Shown piece after piece: positions 42,605 to 51,316 of a stretch of DNA of 64,000 nt (the stretch's first letter is position 1; each line of letters opens with the position of its first letter). The stretch is taken from the NCBI GenBank assembly GCA_964574705.1, contig CAZNOO010000008.1, forward strand, positions 1 to 64,000. The letters are read 5' to 3'. The notes below the pieces were generated by a model. The model was not told where the DNA came from, did not search any database, and saw only the letters and a list, made by a program, of their open reading frames with translations. The position numbers and the translations under genes were made by a program. Source of the DNA: JAHIVB01 sp964574705. GTDB taxonomy: Bacteria > Bacillota_I > Bacilli_A > Izemoplasmatales > Hujiaoplasmataceae.

Positions 42605-44235
42605 TAGTTGTAGCTCGATTTCAATTCTACAATGCGATTGAAAATCAAGTTTCCTTCTTTTGAGTCATAGTCTGTGACGAAATAACCCTCTCTTACAAAC
42701 TGGAATTTTTCTCCTGGATATGTATTTCCTACGGCGGGTTCAATGAATCCTTGTGTAGTCTTCCATGAATTTGGATTGAGCCTCTCAATCATATCTCGAT
42801 CAGAATCGCTGTCAACCATTAAGGGCTCAAATAAATTGAACGTCGCTTTTAGTGCAGAATTGACTTCAACAAAGTGAATGTTACCATTCGGTTTTCTTTC
42901 GTTGAATCCGGATCCGGATTTGGTATGAATGTCATATGTTGCGTGCAATTCCTTGATGGAACCATCTTCGCTATAAATTACTTCGTTGCATTTGATAAAA
43001 TAGGCATGCATCAGACGAACTTCGATACCAAGGGAAAGCCTCTTCCAATGTTTGTTGGGCTTTTCTTCGATAAAATCAGACCGTTCGATATATACTTCTT
43101 TTCCAAACGGAATGATTCTTGAACCAAGATCTTCATTATCAGGATTATATCCGAGTTCGATTCCTTCTGTTTCATCTGGATAGTTGGTGATGACAAGCTT
43201 AATGGGATCGATAATTGCATAGACTCTTTTTGTAATTCCAACAAGATCATTTCGAAGTGAATTTTCAAGCATCTCTGAAGAAACGGTTGAATTGATTCTT
43301 GAAAGTCCCGTGCTTAAAATGAAATTTTTGATGGCGTCAGCTGTGTATCCTCTTCTTCTTAATCCTGCAAGTGTCGGCATTCTTGGGTCATCGTATCCTT
43401 TGACAACACCTTTTTCAACCAATTGCTTCAGATACCTCTTTGACATGATGGTATTGGTAATATTTAATCTTCCAAACTCATATTGATGAGGAATGTGAGG
43501 CATTTCGCATTGTTCGACAAACCAATCATAAAGGACTCTATGATCTACATATTCCAAGGAACAAAGAGAATGTGTTACACCTTCGATTGAATCTTGTAAA
43601 GGGTGTGCAAAATCATACATTGGGTAAATGCACCATTTGTCGCCTGTATTGTGATGTGTAATATGAATGATTCGATAGATGATTGGATCTCGCATGTTGA
43701 TATTCGGGGAGGACATGTCGATTTTCGCTCTTAATGTTTTTTCACCGTCTTTATAAAGACCTTCTCGCATCTCTTTAAACAACTTGAGATTCTCTTCAAC
43801 CGAACGATTTCTAAAAGGAGATTCCTTGCCCGCTTCTGTCAAAGAACCTCTATATTTGGACACTTCTTCTTGAGACAAGTCACAAACGTAGGCGACACCT
43901 TTTCGAATCAATTTAATGGCCAGTTCGTATGTTTGTTCGAAGTAATCACTTCCAAATAGAATATTCTTTGGTGTATAACCCAACCATTTGATATCCTCTT
44001 TGATTGCTTCAACAAAAGAAGAATCCTCTTTAACCGGATTCGTATCGTCGAATCTTAAGTTTGTATATCCGTCAAATTGCTTTGCAAGCTCAAAGTTCGT
44101 CACAATAGCTCTGGCGTGTCCAATATGTAAATACGCATTGGGTTCAGGAGGAAACCTAGTAATGATTTCATCTACTTTTTTACTTCGCAAATCCTCTTCC
44201 ATGATAGTTTTTATAAAATTAGATTGTATTTCCAT
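42604..44235 (-). CDS. glnS: glutaminyl-tRNA synthetase
   Basis: About 543 residues of a class I synthetase. RFPPEPNAYLHIGHA near residue 29 carries the HIGH motif and NTIMSKRYL near 260 the KMSKS-like loop. FDDTNPVKED and EYVDHRVLYDWFVE fit GlnRS and not bacterial GltX. The C-terminal beta-barrel anticodon domain is present. Direct glutaminylation is less common in Bacillota than the GatCAB route, so acquisition by transfer is possible. I place the start at the ATG at 44235, with GGAG 10 bases upstream. Confidence 0.93.
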   Translation of the reverse strand: MEIQSNFIKTIMEEDLRSKKVDEIITRFPPEPNAYLHIGHARAIVTNFELAKQFDGYTNLRFDDTNPVKEDSSFVEAIKEDIKWLGYTPKNILFGSDYFEQTYELAIKLIRKGVAYVCDLSQEEVSKYRGSLTEAGKESPFRNRSVEENLKLFKEMREGLYKDGEKTLRAKIDMSSPNINMRDPIIYRIIHITHHNTGDKWCIYPMYDFAHPLQDSIEGVTHSLCSLEYVDHRVLYDWFVEQCEMPHIPHQYEFGRLNITNTIMSKRYLKQLVEKGVVKGYDDPRMPTLAGLRRRGYTADAIKNFILSTGLSRINSTVSSEMLENSLRNDLVGITKRVYAIIDPIKLVITNYPDETEGIELGYNPDNEDLGSRIIPFGKEVYIERSDFIEEKPNKHWKRLSLGIEVRLMHAYFIKCNEVIYSEDGSIKELHATYDIHTKSGSGFNERKPNGNIHFVEVNSALKATFNLFEPLMVDSDSDRDMIERLNPNSWKTTQGFIEPAVGNTYPGEKFQFVREGYFVTDYDSKEGNLIFNRIVELKSSYN

Positions 44236-44240
44236 ATAAA

Positions 44241-45254
44241 TCACTCTCCAGCATTCAGATCTAATCTAGAAGATCCGTTAAGATAATAGTTATCAGCATG
44301 TTTTTGTTTTTGAAACTTGAAAGTTCCACTAACCGCAATCATCGCTGCGTTGTCTGTACAATATTGAATGTGCGGAAAATATACCGGAACCGAGGTGATT
44401 TCTGCCATCATCTTTGCGCGCAAACCTCTGTTTGCCGCAACGCCTCCGGCTACGATTACCTGCTTCACATTATATTTTTTTAATACATTTTTTGTTTTCG
44501 AAACCAATACATCGGTTACTGCTTCTTGAAAGCTTCTGCAGAAATCCTCAACCTTATAAGCTTCATTTCTCTGTTCAAGATTATGGTGCAAATTTATCAC
44601 GTGACTTTTTAATCCTGAAAAACTGAAATTAAAGTCTTGAGAGTCAATCATTGGCCGCGGAAAGTGATATATATCCTGTCCGAAAGCAGACAGTTTGTCC
44701 ACTTGTGGACCACCAGGATAGGGTAGCCCTAATACTCTAGCGACCTTGTCATAAGCTTCTCCTACGGCATCATCTTGAGTTTCGCCGAGTTTTTGAAAAT
44801 CGTAGTGTTCTTTCATCAATATCAACTCTGTGTGTCCGCCGGAAACTACAAGTGCAATCAATGGAAACTCCATCTCATGCTCGATATTGTTTGCGTAGAT
44901 GTGTCCGGTGATATGATGAACTCCGATAATCGGAATATGATAATTAAGACTGATGATTTTTGCTGCATTGACACCGATTAATAAAGACCCTATCAATCCC
45001 GGTCCTTCGGTGACTGCAATCAAATCAATGTCTTCATAGTTAATTCCAGACTTTTGCATAGCCTGGTCAAATACGTAAGTAATTCCTTTGACGTGCTCCC
45101 TAGAAGCAATTTCCGGAACAACGCCACCATACGCTTTGTGGATATCTATTTGCGATAATACAACATTCGATAAAACCATCTTTCCGTCTTTTACGACACT
45201 AACGCTGGTTTCATCGCAACTTGTTTCAATTCCTAAAACAATCAAATCAATCAC
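44241..45254 (-). CDS. tsaD: TsaD, tRNA t6A37 threonylcarbamoyltransferase
   Basis: A 337-residue ASKHA-fold protein with LGIETSCDETSVSVV at the N-terminus, the metal-binding HHITGHIYAN (two His near residues 115-119), VVSGGHTELI and VAGGVAANRGLR. It transfers threonylcarbamoyl to A37 of ANN-decoding tRNAs, together with TsaB and TsaE encoded upstream. The start codon is GTG. Full length. Confidence 0.96.
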   Translation of the reverse strand: MIDLIVLGIETSCDETSVSVVKDGKMVLSNVVLSQIDIHKAYGGVVPEIASREHVKGITYVFDQAMQKSGINYEDIDLIAVTEGPGLIGSLLIGVNAAKIISLNYHIPIIGVHHITGHIYANNIEHEMEFPLIALVVSGGHTELILMKEHYDFQKLGETQDDAVGEAYDKVARVLGLPYPGGPQVDKLSAFGQDIYHFPRPMIDSQDFNFSFSGLKSHVINLHHNLEQRNEAYKVEDFCRSFQEAVTDVLVSKTKNVLKKYNVKQVIVAGGVAANRGLRAKMMAEITSVPVYFPHIQYCTDNAAMIAVSGTFKFQKQKHADNYYLNGSSRLDLNAGE

Positions 45255-45255
45255 T

Positions 45256-45702
45256 TCACATTCTTTTTAACATTAGAAAGGCATCTTCGCCGTTGTCATA
45301 ATACTGTCGTCTGATTGCGGCTTGGACAAATCCGTATTTTTCATAAAGACGAATGGCTCGTATATTGGATTGTCTAACTTCCAAAGTGATTTCTTTCACC
45401 TCGTAAGACTTTAGGTAATCCATCATGAAATCCATCAGTACAATGGAATAATTTTGACCTTGATATTCTGGCATAATTAGAAGATTGATAATTTGTGCTT
45501 GAGGTGTATCAATCCAAAGACTGATAACTCCTATTAATTTTTGGTTTTCTTGATTTTCCAACAAAAAATAATGAGCGAATGGATTTTCATCCAATTCCTT
45601 TTGTAATGTAGGTTCGCCTAAAGTATGGCCTAAAACGAGTTTTTCTGCTTCGGCTACCATTGGAATATCTTCGTGATTCATATATCTGATGACTGGATTC
45701 AT
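45256..45702 (-). CDS. rimI: RimI-like N-acetyltransferase
   Basis: A 148-residue GNAT enzyme with the acetyl-CoA motif around residues 75-90 (IMPEYQGQNYSIVLM) and the C-terminal ALRLYEKYGF-like segment AIRLYEKYGFVQAAIRRQYY. RimI modifies the N-terminus of ribosomal protein S18 in other bacteria. Its position between tsaB and tsaD is the common Bacillota arrangement. It overlaps tsaB by 4 bases. Confidence 0.9.
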   Translation of the reverse strand: MNPVIRYMNHEDIPMVAEAEKLVLGHTLGEPTLQKELDENPFAHYFLLENQENQKLIGVISLWIDTPQAQIINLLIMPEYQGQNYSIVLMDFMMDYLKSYEVKEITLEVRQSNIRAIRLYEKYGFVQAAIRRQYYDNGEDAFLMLKRM

Positions 45703-46307
45703 GATGACCTCAAATGACGCTCCGCCTCAGTGATTTGAAGATAATTCGGAACTAAATCGTGGATATTTTCAACAGGGCATAATACGTCGCTTGACAATAT
45801 CTTTACAATATTTGGTTTTCCTTTTTCAATCACTACGGCATCATTTCCCGCACTATCAATAAATTCTGCCGCATTCATCAATACGTCTTCTTTTATAATT
45901 GTCAATTGATTATTTCGTTGTTCAATCAAGGACATAAATGCATTTCCTCTTCGCGCGTCGATATAAGGAATAATCTTTTGTTGCTCACTGGACGATGCCA
46001 ACAATAACAATGAAGATACGGTCATTACTTGGACCTTGTTCAAATATCCAATCATCTTTGCAATCGACACACCGATTCTGACGCCAGTGTAACTTCCGGG
46101 GCCAATCCCTACAATAATTTGGTCCAACTGTTTCAACTCTAGCTTGTTATCCATTAGTAACTCATTCATCAAAGGAATAATCGTGACTGAATGGTTATGA
46201 TCTCCTTCTTGGTAGATACTTCCTACTTCAATGTCGTCTATAATCAAAGAAAGGTAAAGGTAAGGAGTTGCTGTGTCAATGACTAAGCGCTTGAATGCAT
46301 AATTCAT
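45699..46307 (-). CDS. tsaB: TsaB, t6A-complex subunit
   Basis: About 202 residues. VIDTATPYLYLSLI at the N-terminus and the conserved VGIGPGSYTGVRIGVSIAK near residue 70 identify TsaB, the non-catalytic ASKHA partner that scaffolds TsaD. The start is placed at the ATG at 46307, with an AGGAAG site 8 bases upstream and 32 bases of overlap with tsaE; a GTG at 46316 is inside that site. Confidence 0.93.
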   Translation of the reverse strand: MNYAFKRLVIDTATPYLYLSLIIDDIEVGSIYQEGDHNHSVTIIPLMNELLMDNKLELKQLDQIIVGIGPGSYTGVRIGVSIAKMIGYLNKVQVMTVSSLLLLASSSEQQKIIPYIDARRGNAFMSLIEQRNNQLTIIKEDVLMNAAEFIDSAGNDAVVIEKGKPNIVKILSSDVLCPVENIHDLVPNYLQITEAERHLRSS

Positions 46308-46725
46308 ATACTCCACTTCCTTTCACGGTAATGATTCTTTCATTGTCAAAATTACCGGAAATTTGTATTTCCAGTATATCCTTTGGAAGCATCTCTTTGA
46401 TATAGGATACCCACTCTATGACACTCACTCCATCTCCATAGATAAAGTCGTCAAGTTCGTAATCGTATCCGATTCCTTCCAGGCGATAAACATCCATATG
46501 ATATAGAGGCAACTTTCCTGGATAGACTTTCAAAATTGTAAAAGTCGGAGAGCTAACCGTATCTAAAATATTCAAATGTGCAGCAAGAAATTTCGTAAAA
46601 GTCGTCTTTCCGCTTCCTAGTTCTCCCATCAAACCGATGATAGCCCCCGGGAAAACAAACTCGCTGATCATTTTTGCAAAGTGATCCATTTCCTTGAGGG
46701 ACGTTACTCTAATCGTCGTTTCCAT
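46276..46725 (-). CDS. tsaE: TsaE, t6A-complex ATPase
   Basis: A 149-residue P-loop protein with GLMGELGSGKTTFTKFLA near residue 31, the SSPTF segment and YHMDVYRLEG (Walker B-like), then VIEWVSYI. It drives turnover of the TsaBD complex in t6A formation. It is the first gene of a block tsaE-tsaB-rimI-tsaD-glnS-small membrane protein. Confidence 0.95.
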   Translation of the reverse strand: METTIRVTSLKEMDHFAKMISEFVFPGAIIGLMGELGSGKTTFTKFLAAHLNILDTVSSPTFTILKVYPGKLPLYHMDVYRLEGIGYDYELDDFIYGDGVSVIEWVSYIKEMLPKDILEIQISGNFDNERIITVKGSGVYELCIQALSH

Positions 46726-46757
46726 ACTTCATTCACCTATCATAATATCTATAAGAA

Positions 46758-46763
46758 ATTATA
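46758..46763 (-). promoter_or_regulatory. extended -10 of the tsaE operon
   Basis: Minus strand TGGTATAAT, an extended -10, lies about 32 bases before the tsaE start. The -35 region is weak, as expected for extended -10 promoters. Confidence 0.55.
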
Positions 46764-46857
46764 CCATATAATCAGATTTTATCCCCATAATTCTAAAGGA
46801 AAGCATTAAATTGTAACAACTTTTTTATCGAACTATCTATATACGTTCCTGATATGA

Positions 46858-46863
46858 TATAAT
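46858..46863 (+). promoter_or_regulatory. extended -10 of the DAGK-like gene
   Basis: TGATATAAT on the plus strand, diverging from the tsaE promoter. The in-frame ATG at 46862 lies within this -10 box and so cannot be the start codon of the downstream gene. Confidence 0.6.
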
Positions 46864-46915
46864 GTTTTCAAGGAGTGTGGCAAACGAAGAGAATACCCGC
46901 CACAATGTTGTTAAG

Positions 46916-47788
46916 ATGTTTTTAATAGTTCACAATCCTTTATCAAATAACAAAAAATCAAAAAAGACAACAAACAAGTGGGTCAAGTTCTTCAAACGTC
47001 ATGATGTCCCAATTACCGTTAGATCAACACTTAAAATCGATGACTTGAATGCCTATCTCGATAAGCATCCAAAGATTACCGATATTTTGTATTTGGGCGG
47101 AGACGGGTCTATCAATTATTTAATCAATAATGTGGATGTCTCAAAAATCAAACAAAATCTGTATTTATCAAAAAGCGGATCCGGAAACGATTTTCTTAGA
47201 ACATTGAAACAACATAAAAGAGGAAATATCAATATCGGAAAAGCCGCAACAAATTCAGGAACAGTTTCTTTCATCAATGGGTGTGGTGTAGGATTTGATG
47301 CACTTGTTGGTTATTATGTAAACAATGACACTAAAAAAAACAAGTTGTCTTACTTTATGAATGTATTCCGAGCCGTATTTCATTATGAACGCTCGGACAT
47401 GACCGTCATCGTTGACGGAAAAGAACACCTGTTCCATAAAACATATTTCATCGCAATTCAAAACGGAAGATATTTTGGTGGCGGAATGAAAATCACACCA
47501 AAAGGAGACCCCACAAAGGACACATTCAGAATATGTGTTGCCCACAACTTGAATACAACGATTCTTTTAGCGTTATTCCCGACAATATATATGGGGATAC
47601 ATACTTGGGTTAAGAAAAGAATCCAAATGCTAGAAGGAAAAGAAATCATCGTTAAATTCCCATCAAGTCGGTATTTTCAAGCTGATGGAGAAGTACTCGA
47701 AGGTGTTTCGGAGATGACCGTGACAAAGTCAATCCAAAGAGAATTTATCGCATTTAACAAGAGAAGATTCTTAAAGTCCATTAAATAA
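46916..47788 (+). CDS. diacylglycerol/lipid kinase-family protein
   Basis: About 290 residues of the DAGK catalytic family: IVHNPLSN at the N-terminus, LGGDGSINYLIN near residue 61 (nucleotide-binding GGDGT-like), SGSGNDFLRTL and NGRYFGGGMKITPKGDPTKD, then FPSSRYFQADGEVLEG. It probably phosphorylates diacylglycerol or a related lipid for recycling. The start at ATG 46916 follows from homology. Its only good ribosome site, AAGGAG at 46870-46875, is 40 bases upstream but separated by a hairpin TGTGGC/GCCACA that would bring it nearer. Confidence 0.82.
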   Translation: MFLIVHNPLSNNKKSKKTTNKWVKFFKRHDVPITVRSTLKIDDLNAYLDKHPKITDILYLGGDGSINYLINNVDVSKIKQNLYLSKSGSGNDFLRTLKQHKRGNINIGKAATNSGTVSFINGCGVGFDALVGYYVNNDTKKNKLSYFMNVFRAVFHYERSDMTVIVDGKEHLFHKTYFIAIQNGRYFGGGMKITPKGDPTKDTFRICVAHNLNTTILLALFPTIYMGIHTWVKKRIQMLEGKEIIVKFPSSRYFQADGEVLEGVSEMTVTKSIQREFIAFNKRRFLKSIK

Positions 47789-47791
47789 TAC

Positions 47792-47820
47792 AAAAGGCGG
47801 AAATCATCCGCCTTTTTTTT
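47792..47820. terminator. bidirectional terminator between the DAGK-like gene and pgi
   Basis: AAAAGGCGGA/TCCGCCTTTT stem with a 5-base loop and A/T runs on both sides. It serves two convergent genes. Confidence 0.92.
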
Positions 47821-49150
47821 ATAATTTCGCTTCTAATTTCTTTTTTAACTCTTCATATCCTGGTTTGCCTAGCAACGCAAACATATTTTTCTTGTACGCT
47901 TCTACTCCAGGTTGATTGAACGGATTGACGCCAAGAACATAGCCACTGATTCCACAAGACAATTCAAAGAAATATACCAGATAGCCAAATACATAAGGGT
48001 CAATTCTGTCGATATTGATTACGATGTTTGGAACGGATCCTTCTTGATGAGCCAGCAAGGTTCCTTCAAACGCGCGTTTGTTTACGAAATCAACCGATTT
48101 TCCTGACAAGTAGTTGAGTCCATCCAAATCATTGTCATTTTTTTCGATAAATACTTCTTTTTGCGGATGATTCACATTCAATACGGTTTCAAATAAGTTT
48201 CTTCTTCCGTCTTGAATGTATTGTCCTAAAGAATGAAGGTCTGTGGAAAATGAAGCAGATGACACAAACAATCCTTCATGATCTTTTCCTTCAGATTCTC
48301 CGAACAGTTGTTTCCACCATTCTGTAAAATAATGGAATTTCGCTTCATAGTCCACAAGCATCTCAATCGATTTGTTGCTGCGATAGAGAAGGTTTCTGAT
48401 GGCGACATAAAGATGAACGTCATTTTCTTGAATGCTCATTTTTTTTGTATCTTTTCTGCATGCTTTTGCACCATTCATAATTTCACGAATGTTGATATTT
48501 GCTGCGGCAATTGGCAATAAACCTACCGGAGTTAACACAGAGTATCTTCCACCAATATTGTCTGGAACTACAAAAGAAGTATAACCTTCTTCATCTGATA
48601 ATGTACGCAATGCGCCACGTTCTTTATCGGTTGTGACGTAAATTCTTTCTTTTGCTTCAACTTTACCATATTTATCTTCAAGTAATTTTTTGAACAATCT
48701 AAATGCAATCGCGGGTTCTGTAGTTATCCCCGATTTTGAAATCACATTGATAGAAAATTCTTTATCTTTGACATACTCAAGCAATTCGTTTAGATAGGTA
48801 GATGACATATTCTGTCCAGCAAATAGGACTTCCATCTTTTTCTTTTTGATAAAATAAGGGCTTAGAAGATCAACGGCTGCTTTTGCCCCTAGATAAGAAC
48901 CTCCAATGCCGATGACAATCAATACTTTGGACTGCTTTTTAATTTTCTTTGCCGCAGCCATGATTTTGTTGAACTCATCTTTATCGTAATTGGCTGGCAA
49001 ATCAACCCATCCTAAAAACTGAGATCCGTCTCCGCTTTGATTTTTAAGAATTTTTCTCGCAGCCGTAACTTCTTTTTGTATTTTCGTCAAGTCTTCCGGG
49101 TTGATAAAAGGAAGAGCGTGTGAGATATCAACACTTAATATTTTTTCCAT
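47819..49150 (-). CDS. pgi: glucose-6-phosphate isomerase
   Basis: About 443 residues. VLIVIGIGGSYLGAKA near residue 78 and VISKSGITTEPAIAFR near 133 bind the phosphate. GGRYSVLTPVGLLP carries the catalytic arginine region; the C-terminal FNQPGVEAYKKNMF block holds the conserved lysine. It interconverts glucose-6-phosphate and fructose-6-phosphate. The start is the ATG at 49150, with GGAGG upstream; the frame to 49174 adds 8 unconserved residues. Confidence 0.96.
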   Translation of the reverse strand: MEKILSVDISHALPFINPEDLTKIQKEVTAARKILKNQSGDGSQFLGWVDLPANYDKDEFNKIMAAAKKIKKQSKVLIVIGIGGSYLGAKAAVDLLSPYFIKKKKMEVLFAGQNMSSTYLNELLEYVKDKEFSINVISKSGITTEPAIAFRLFKKLLEDKYGKVEAKERIYVTTDKERGALRTLSDEEGYTSFVVPDNIGGRYSVLTPVGLLPIAAANINIREIMNGAKACRKDTKKMSIQENDVHLYVAIRNLLYRSNKSIEMLVDYEAKFHYFTEWWKQLFGESEGKDHEGLFVSSASFSTDLHSLGQYIQDGRRNLFETVLNVNHPQKEVFIEKNDNDLDGLNYLSGKSVDFVNKRAFEGTLLAHQEGSVPNIVINIDRIDPYVFGYLVYFFELSCGISGYVLGVNPFNQPGVEAYKKNMFALLGKPGYEELKKKLEAKL

Positions 49151-49235
49151 AGTTTCCTCCAAAATGATAAACAAGCAATATTATATCACATATTCTATTT
49201 CTTAAAAAGATTGAAAGAACGCTTTCAGTTCAAAA

Positions 49236-49269
49236 AAAGAAAAAACGGCTAGGAATTCTCGCCGTTTTT
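49236..49269 (-). terminator. terminator of the S1-domain gene
   Basis: Minus strand: AAAAACGGC/GCCGTTTTT stem. The stop codon of the S1-domain gene lies in the loop, followed by T residues. Confidence 0.8.
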
Positions 49270-49587
49270 GTGGTATTTTTCAATCCACTCCGGTAGCATG
49301 GTCTCAAACGGTTTAAATCCCGCTTTCAGTTCCACTTCTACGTATTTCTTGCGTCTTTTCTTGTTAAGCTTCTTATAACTTAGACTCACTTTGCCGTCTT
49401 CGCTTACACTTAGCACTTCCAAAGACACATTTTCGCCAACAGTAATATAGTCATCAATACTTCGAACAAATCCGTCGCTGATTTCGGAAATATGGATTAA
49501 TCCATCCATCTCATTTTCCAGTTTAACAAAAGCTCCATATGATTTTATTCCTGTAATCCGACCATTGACGATGTCTCCTGTTTTCAT
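49249..49587 (-). CDS. S1-domain RNA-binding protein (YugI/CvfD-like)
   Basis: A 112-residue protein. Residues 1-75 form a single S1 fold (GDIVNGRITGIKSYGAFVKL, DGLIHISEISDGFV, SLEVLSVSEDGKVSLSYKKL), followed by a basic linker and a short C-terminal FKPFETMLPEWIEKYHK block typical of the YugI/general stress protein 13 group. These proteins bind RNA or ribosomes. The start is the ATG at 49587, with GAGGTG upstream. Confidence 0.88.
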   Translation of the reverse strand: MKTGDIVNGRITGIKSYGAFVKLENEMDGLIHISEISDGFVRSIDDYITVGENVSLEVLSVSEDGKVSLSYKKLNKKRRKKYVEVELKAGFKPFETMLPEWIEKYHKNGENS

Positions 49588-49652
49588 AATAAACACCTCA
49601 TATAGATTACTGTCTACATTATACCATATGAGGGGCTATTTCGAAAGCAGAA

Positions 49653-49682
49653 AACAAAAAGATATGATGGCATCATATCTTT
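49653..49682 (-). terminator. terminator after the YutG-like gene
   Basis: A perfect 11-bp inverted repeat (AAAGATATGAT/ATCATATCTTT) with a 3-base loop, followed by T residues on the minus strand. Confidence 0.82.
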
Positions 49683-49695
49683 GGTTCATTATCAT

Positions 49696-50190
49696 TTATT
49701 GCGCTGCGTTATGTGCTACGCTGCTTGCGGCAGCTGCAGCAATCGCCCCAACGATGTCATCAAGGAAGGTGTGGCATCTGTCAGTTTGTTTGCCTTCCAG
49801 GTCTAATCTTCCGATAATTCCTGGTTTTACTTTGTCGACATATCCAAAATTAGTCAGTCCAATCGAACCATATACATTGCAGATGGACAAGACCAGTATT
49901 TCATCGATTCCATAGAGTGGATTGTCTGAATTGATTAGTGTCTGAAGGGGCTCAGACAACATTTTCTTTTCAGCCAAAACATCGAGTTCGATTCCAGTAA
50001 GAATGGCGTTATGTACTTCTCTTTTTGAAAGTACTCTATCAACGGCTTCGAAACAGGTTTCCATCGTTAAGTCGGGAACGTATTTTTTTTGAAGATCATA
50101 TACAATTTCAGTAATGTCGCTGAGTTTTACACCGCGAATTTCCAAAGTCTTGATGCAAATTTCTTTCATTTCTGTGGTTTTGATACCCAT
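49696..50190 (-). CDS. phosphatidylglycerophosphatase A-like protein (YutG family)
   Basis: A 164-residue soluble protein of the YutG/PgpA family: DITEIVYDLQKKYVPDLT near residue 26, KREVHNAILTGIELD near 74, YGIDEILVLSICNVYGSIGLTNFGYVDK near 112 and FLDDIVGAIAAAA near the end. PgpA removes phosphate from phosphatidylglycerol phosphate; the soluble YutG forms lack strong membrane spans, so the exact substrate is less certain. It starts 8 bases after the nfu stop. Confidence 0.85.
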   Translation of the reverse strand: MGIKTTEMKEICIKTLEIRGVKLSDITEIVYDLQKKYVPDLTMETCFEAVDRVLSKREVHNAILTGIELDVLAEKKMLSEPLQTLINSDNPLYGIDEILVLSICNVYGSIGLTNFGYVDKVKPGIIGRLDLEGKQTDRCHTFLDDIVGAIAAAAASSVAHNAAQ

Positions 50191-50198
50191 GTTTCCTC

Positions 50199-50435
50199 CT
50201 ACCAGGATTGTTCGACGCCAATGACGCCTGGAACCCTTTCAAGCAAAGTGTCTTCTACCAGTTCTCTTAAAGTGCCTTCAATGGCACCACAACCAACGCA
50301 CGCTCCCGATAACTTCACATAGACGATTCCGTCATCGAAGCTAACGAAATCGATGTCTCCACCGTCGCGTCTAATATAGGGTCTAATCAAATTGATTACT
50401 TCTTTGATTTCGATGATAATTTCCTCGTAAGTCAC
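50199..50435 (-). CDS. NifU C-terminal-domain (Nfu) iron-sulfur carrier
   Basis: A 78-residue protein that consists of only the Nfu domain: IRPYIRRDGGDIDFV, then GACVGCGAIEGTLRELVEDTL with the C-x2-C cluster ligands near residues 49-52. It delivers iron-sulfur clusters to apo-proteins such as KamA, MutY or LigA-independent targets. The start is GTG with a strong GGAGGG site. Confidence 0.92.
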   Translation of the reverse strand: MTYEEIIIEIKEVINLIRPYIRRDGGDIDFVSFDDGIVYVKLSGACVGCGAIEGTLRELVEDTLLERVPGVIGVEQSW

Positions 50436-50447
50436 AATTATCCCTCC

Positions 50448-50735
50448 TTACTCGTCTCTTTTGATGTTTGGATTAAAGTTAGGATTTTTTAAGATGTAAT
50501 ATGCACAATTCATCGGACAACTTTCGACAAGATAATCAGGAATGGTTCTATAATGATTTCCTTTCCCTTTATCAGAAAAGCCCTTCAATCTTAAAAGGCC
50601 GGCAGAATAATCTCCGACGATATAAGGATAAATTCCAAGCGCTTCTAAAGTATATCGTTTATTGAAGTCATCAAGTACAAACGCATCGCGATAATCTTTG
50701 ATAAGTTCAAATTCTCCATGAATGGTTTCAATCAT
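50448..50735 (-). CDS. YutD-family protein (DUF1027)
   Basis: About 95 residues that resemble YutD: FELIKDYRDAF, then YIVGDYSAGLLRLKGFSDKG and a C-terminal ESCPMNCAYYILKN. The family lies next to yutG-like and nfu genes in many Bacillota, as here. Function unknown. The start is the ATG at 50735, with GGAGATG upstream. The two cysteines near the end are part of the family pattern. Confidence 0.8.
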   Translation of the reverse strand: MIETIHGEFELIKDYRDAFVLDDFNKRYTLEALGIYPYIVGDYSAGLLRLKGFSDKGKGNHYRTIPDYLVESCPMNCAYYILKNPNFNPNIKRDE

Positions 50736-50802
50736 ATTTTCATCTCCTAGCAATACTATTTTAACACATTACTTTTATTTTCAATCAAATAATGATTTTA
50801 GA

Positions 50803-50829
50803 AAGAAAAAGGGCTCTGAGAGTCCTTTT
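50803..50829 (-). terminator. ispF terminator
   Basis: Minus strand: AAAGGaCTC/GAGcCCTTT stem with one mismatch and a 3-base loop, followed by TTTCTTT. It overlaps the last bases of ispF. Confidence 0.75.
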
Positions 50830-51316
50830 ACAAGTACAGTAATTCATGTTCGAGAAGACAAACCGCTTCACATATAATCGCTTTTTCTTCTCCAACGATA
50901 CCCAATCCTTCAAATGTCGTCGCTTTGATTGATATTCGTTCAATGTTCACTGACATGACTCCCGCAATTCTTTCTCTCATTTGATCAATGTAATCACGGA
51001 GTTTTGGTTTTTCCAATGATACCATGCAATCAAGGTTAATCAGTTCATATCCCTTGCCTCTTGCATAATCAAACACTTCTTTTAGAATGAGTGCGGAATC
51101 ATAGCCTTTATATCTTGGGTCGGTATCTGGGAAAAACTTTCCCAAATCCCCTAGAGCTAAAGCGCCTAAAATAGACTCTGATATCGCATGAAGCAAACAA
51201 TCGCCATCAGAATGGCCGAGCATTCCTTTGTGGTGATCGATTTGTATTCCGCCAAGAATGAAAGGTCTTCCTTCAACCAACGGATGAACATCTTTTGAGA
51301 ATCCTATTTTGTACAT
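50828..51316 (-). CDS. ispF: 2-C-methyl-D-erythritol 2,4-cyclodiphosphate synthase
   Basis: The 162 residues match IspF: KDVHPLVEGRPFILGG near residue 9 (zinc-binding Asp-x-His), GHSDGDCLLHAISESILGA near 34 and FPDTDPRYKG. It forms MEcPP in the non-mevalonate isoprenoid route, following IspD and IspE. It overlaps ispD by 13 bases. Confidence 0.96.
   Translation of the reverse strand: MYKIGFSKDVHPLVEGRPFILGGIQIDHHKGMLGHSDGDCLLHAISESILGALALGDLGKFFPDTDPRYKGYDSALILKEVFDYARGKGYELINLDCMVSLEKPKLRDYIDQMRERIAGVMSVNIERISIKATTFEGLGIVGEEKAIICEAVCLLEHELLYL

Noticed and set aside
49214..49227. cre-like sequence upstream of pgi
   Set aside because: Only 12 of 14 positions match, and the two mismatches hit the conserved CA end; it may simply be a small dyad.
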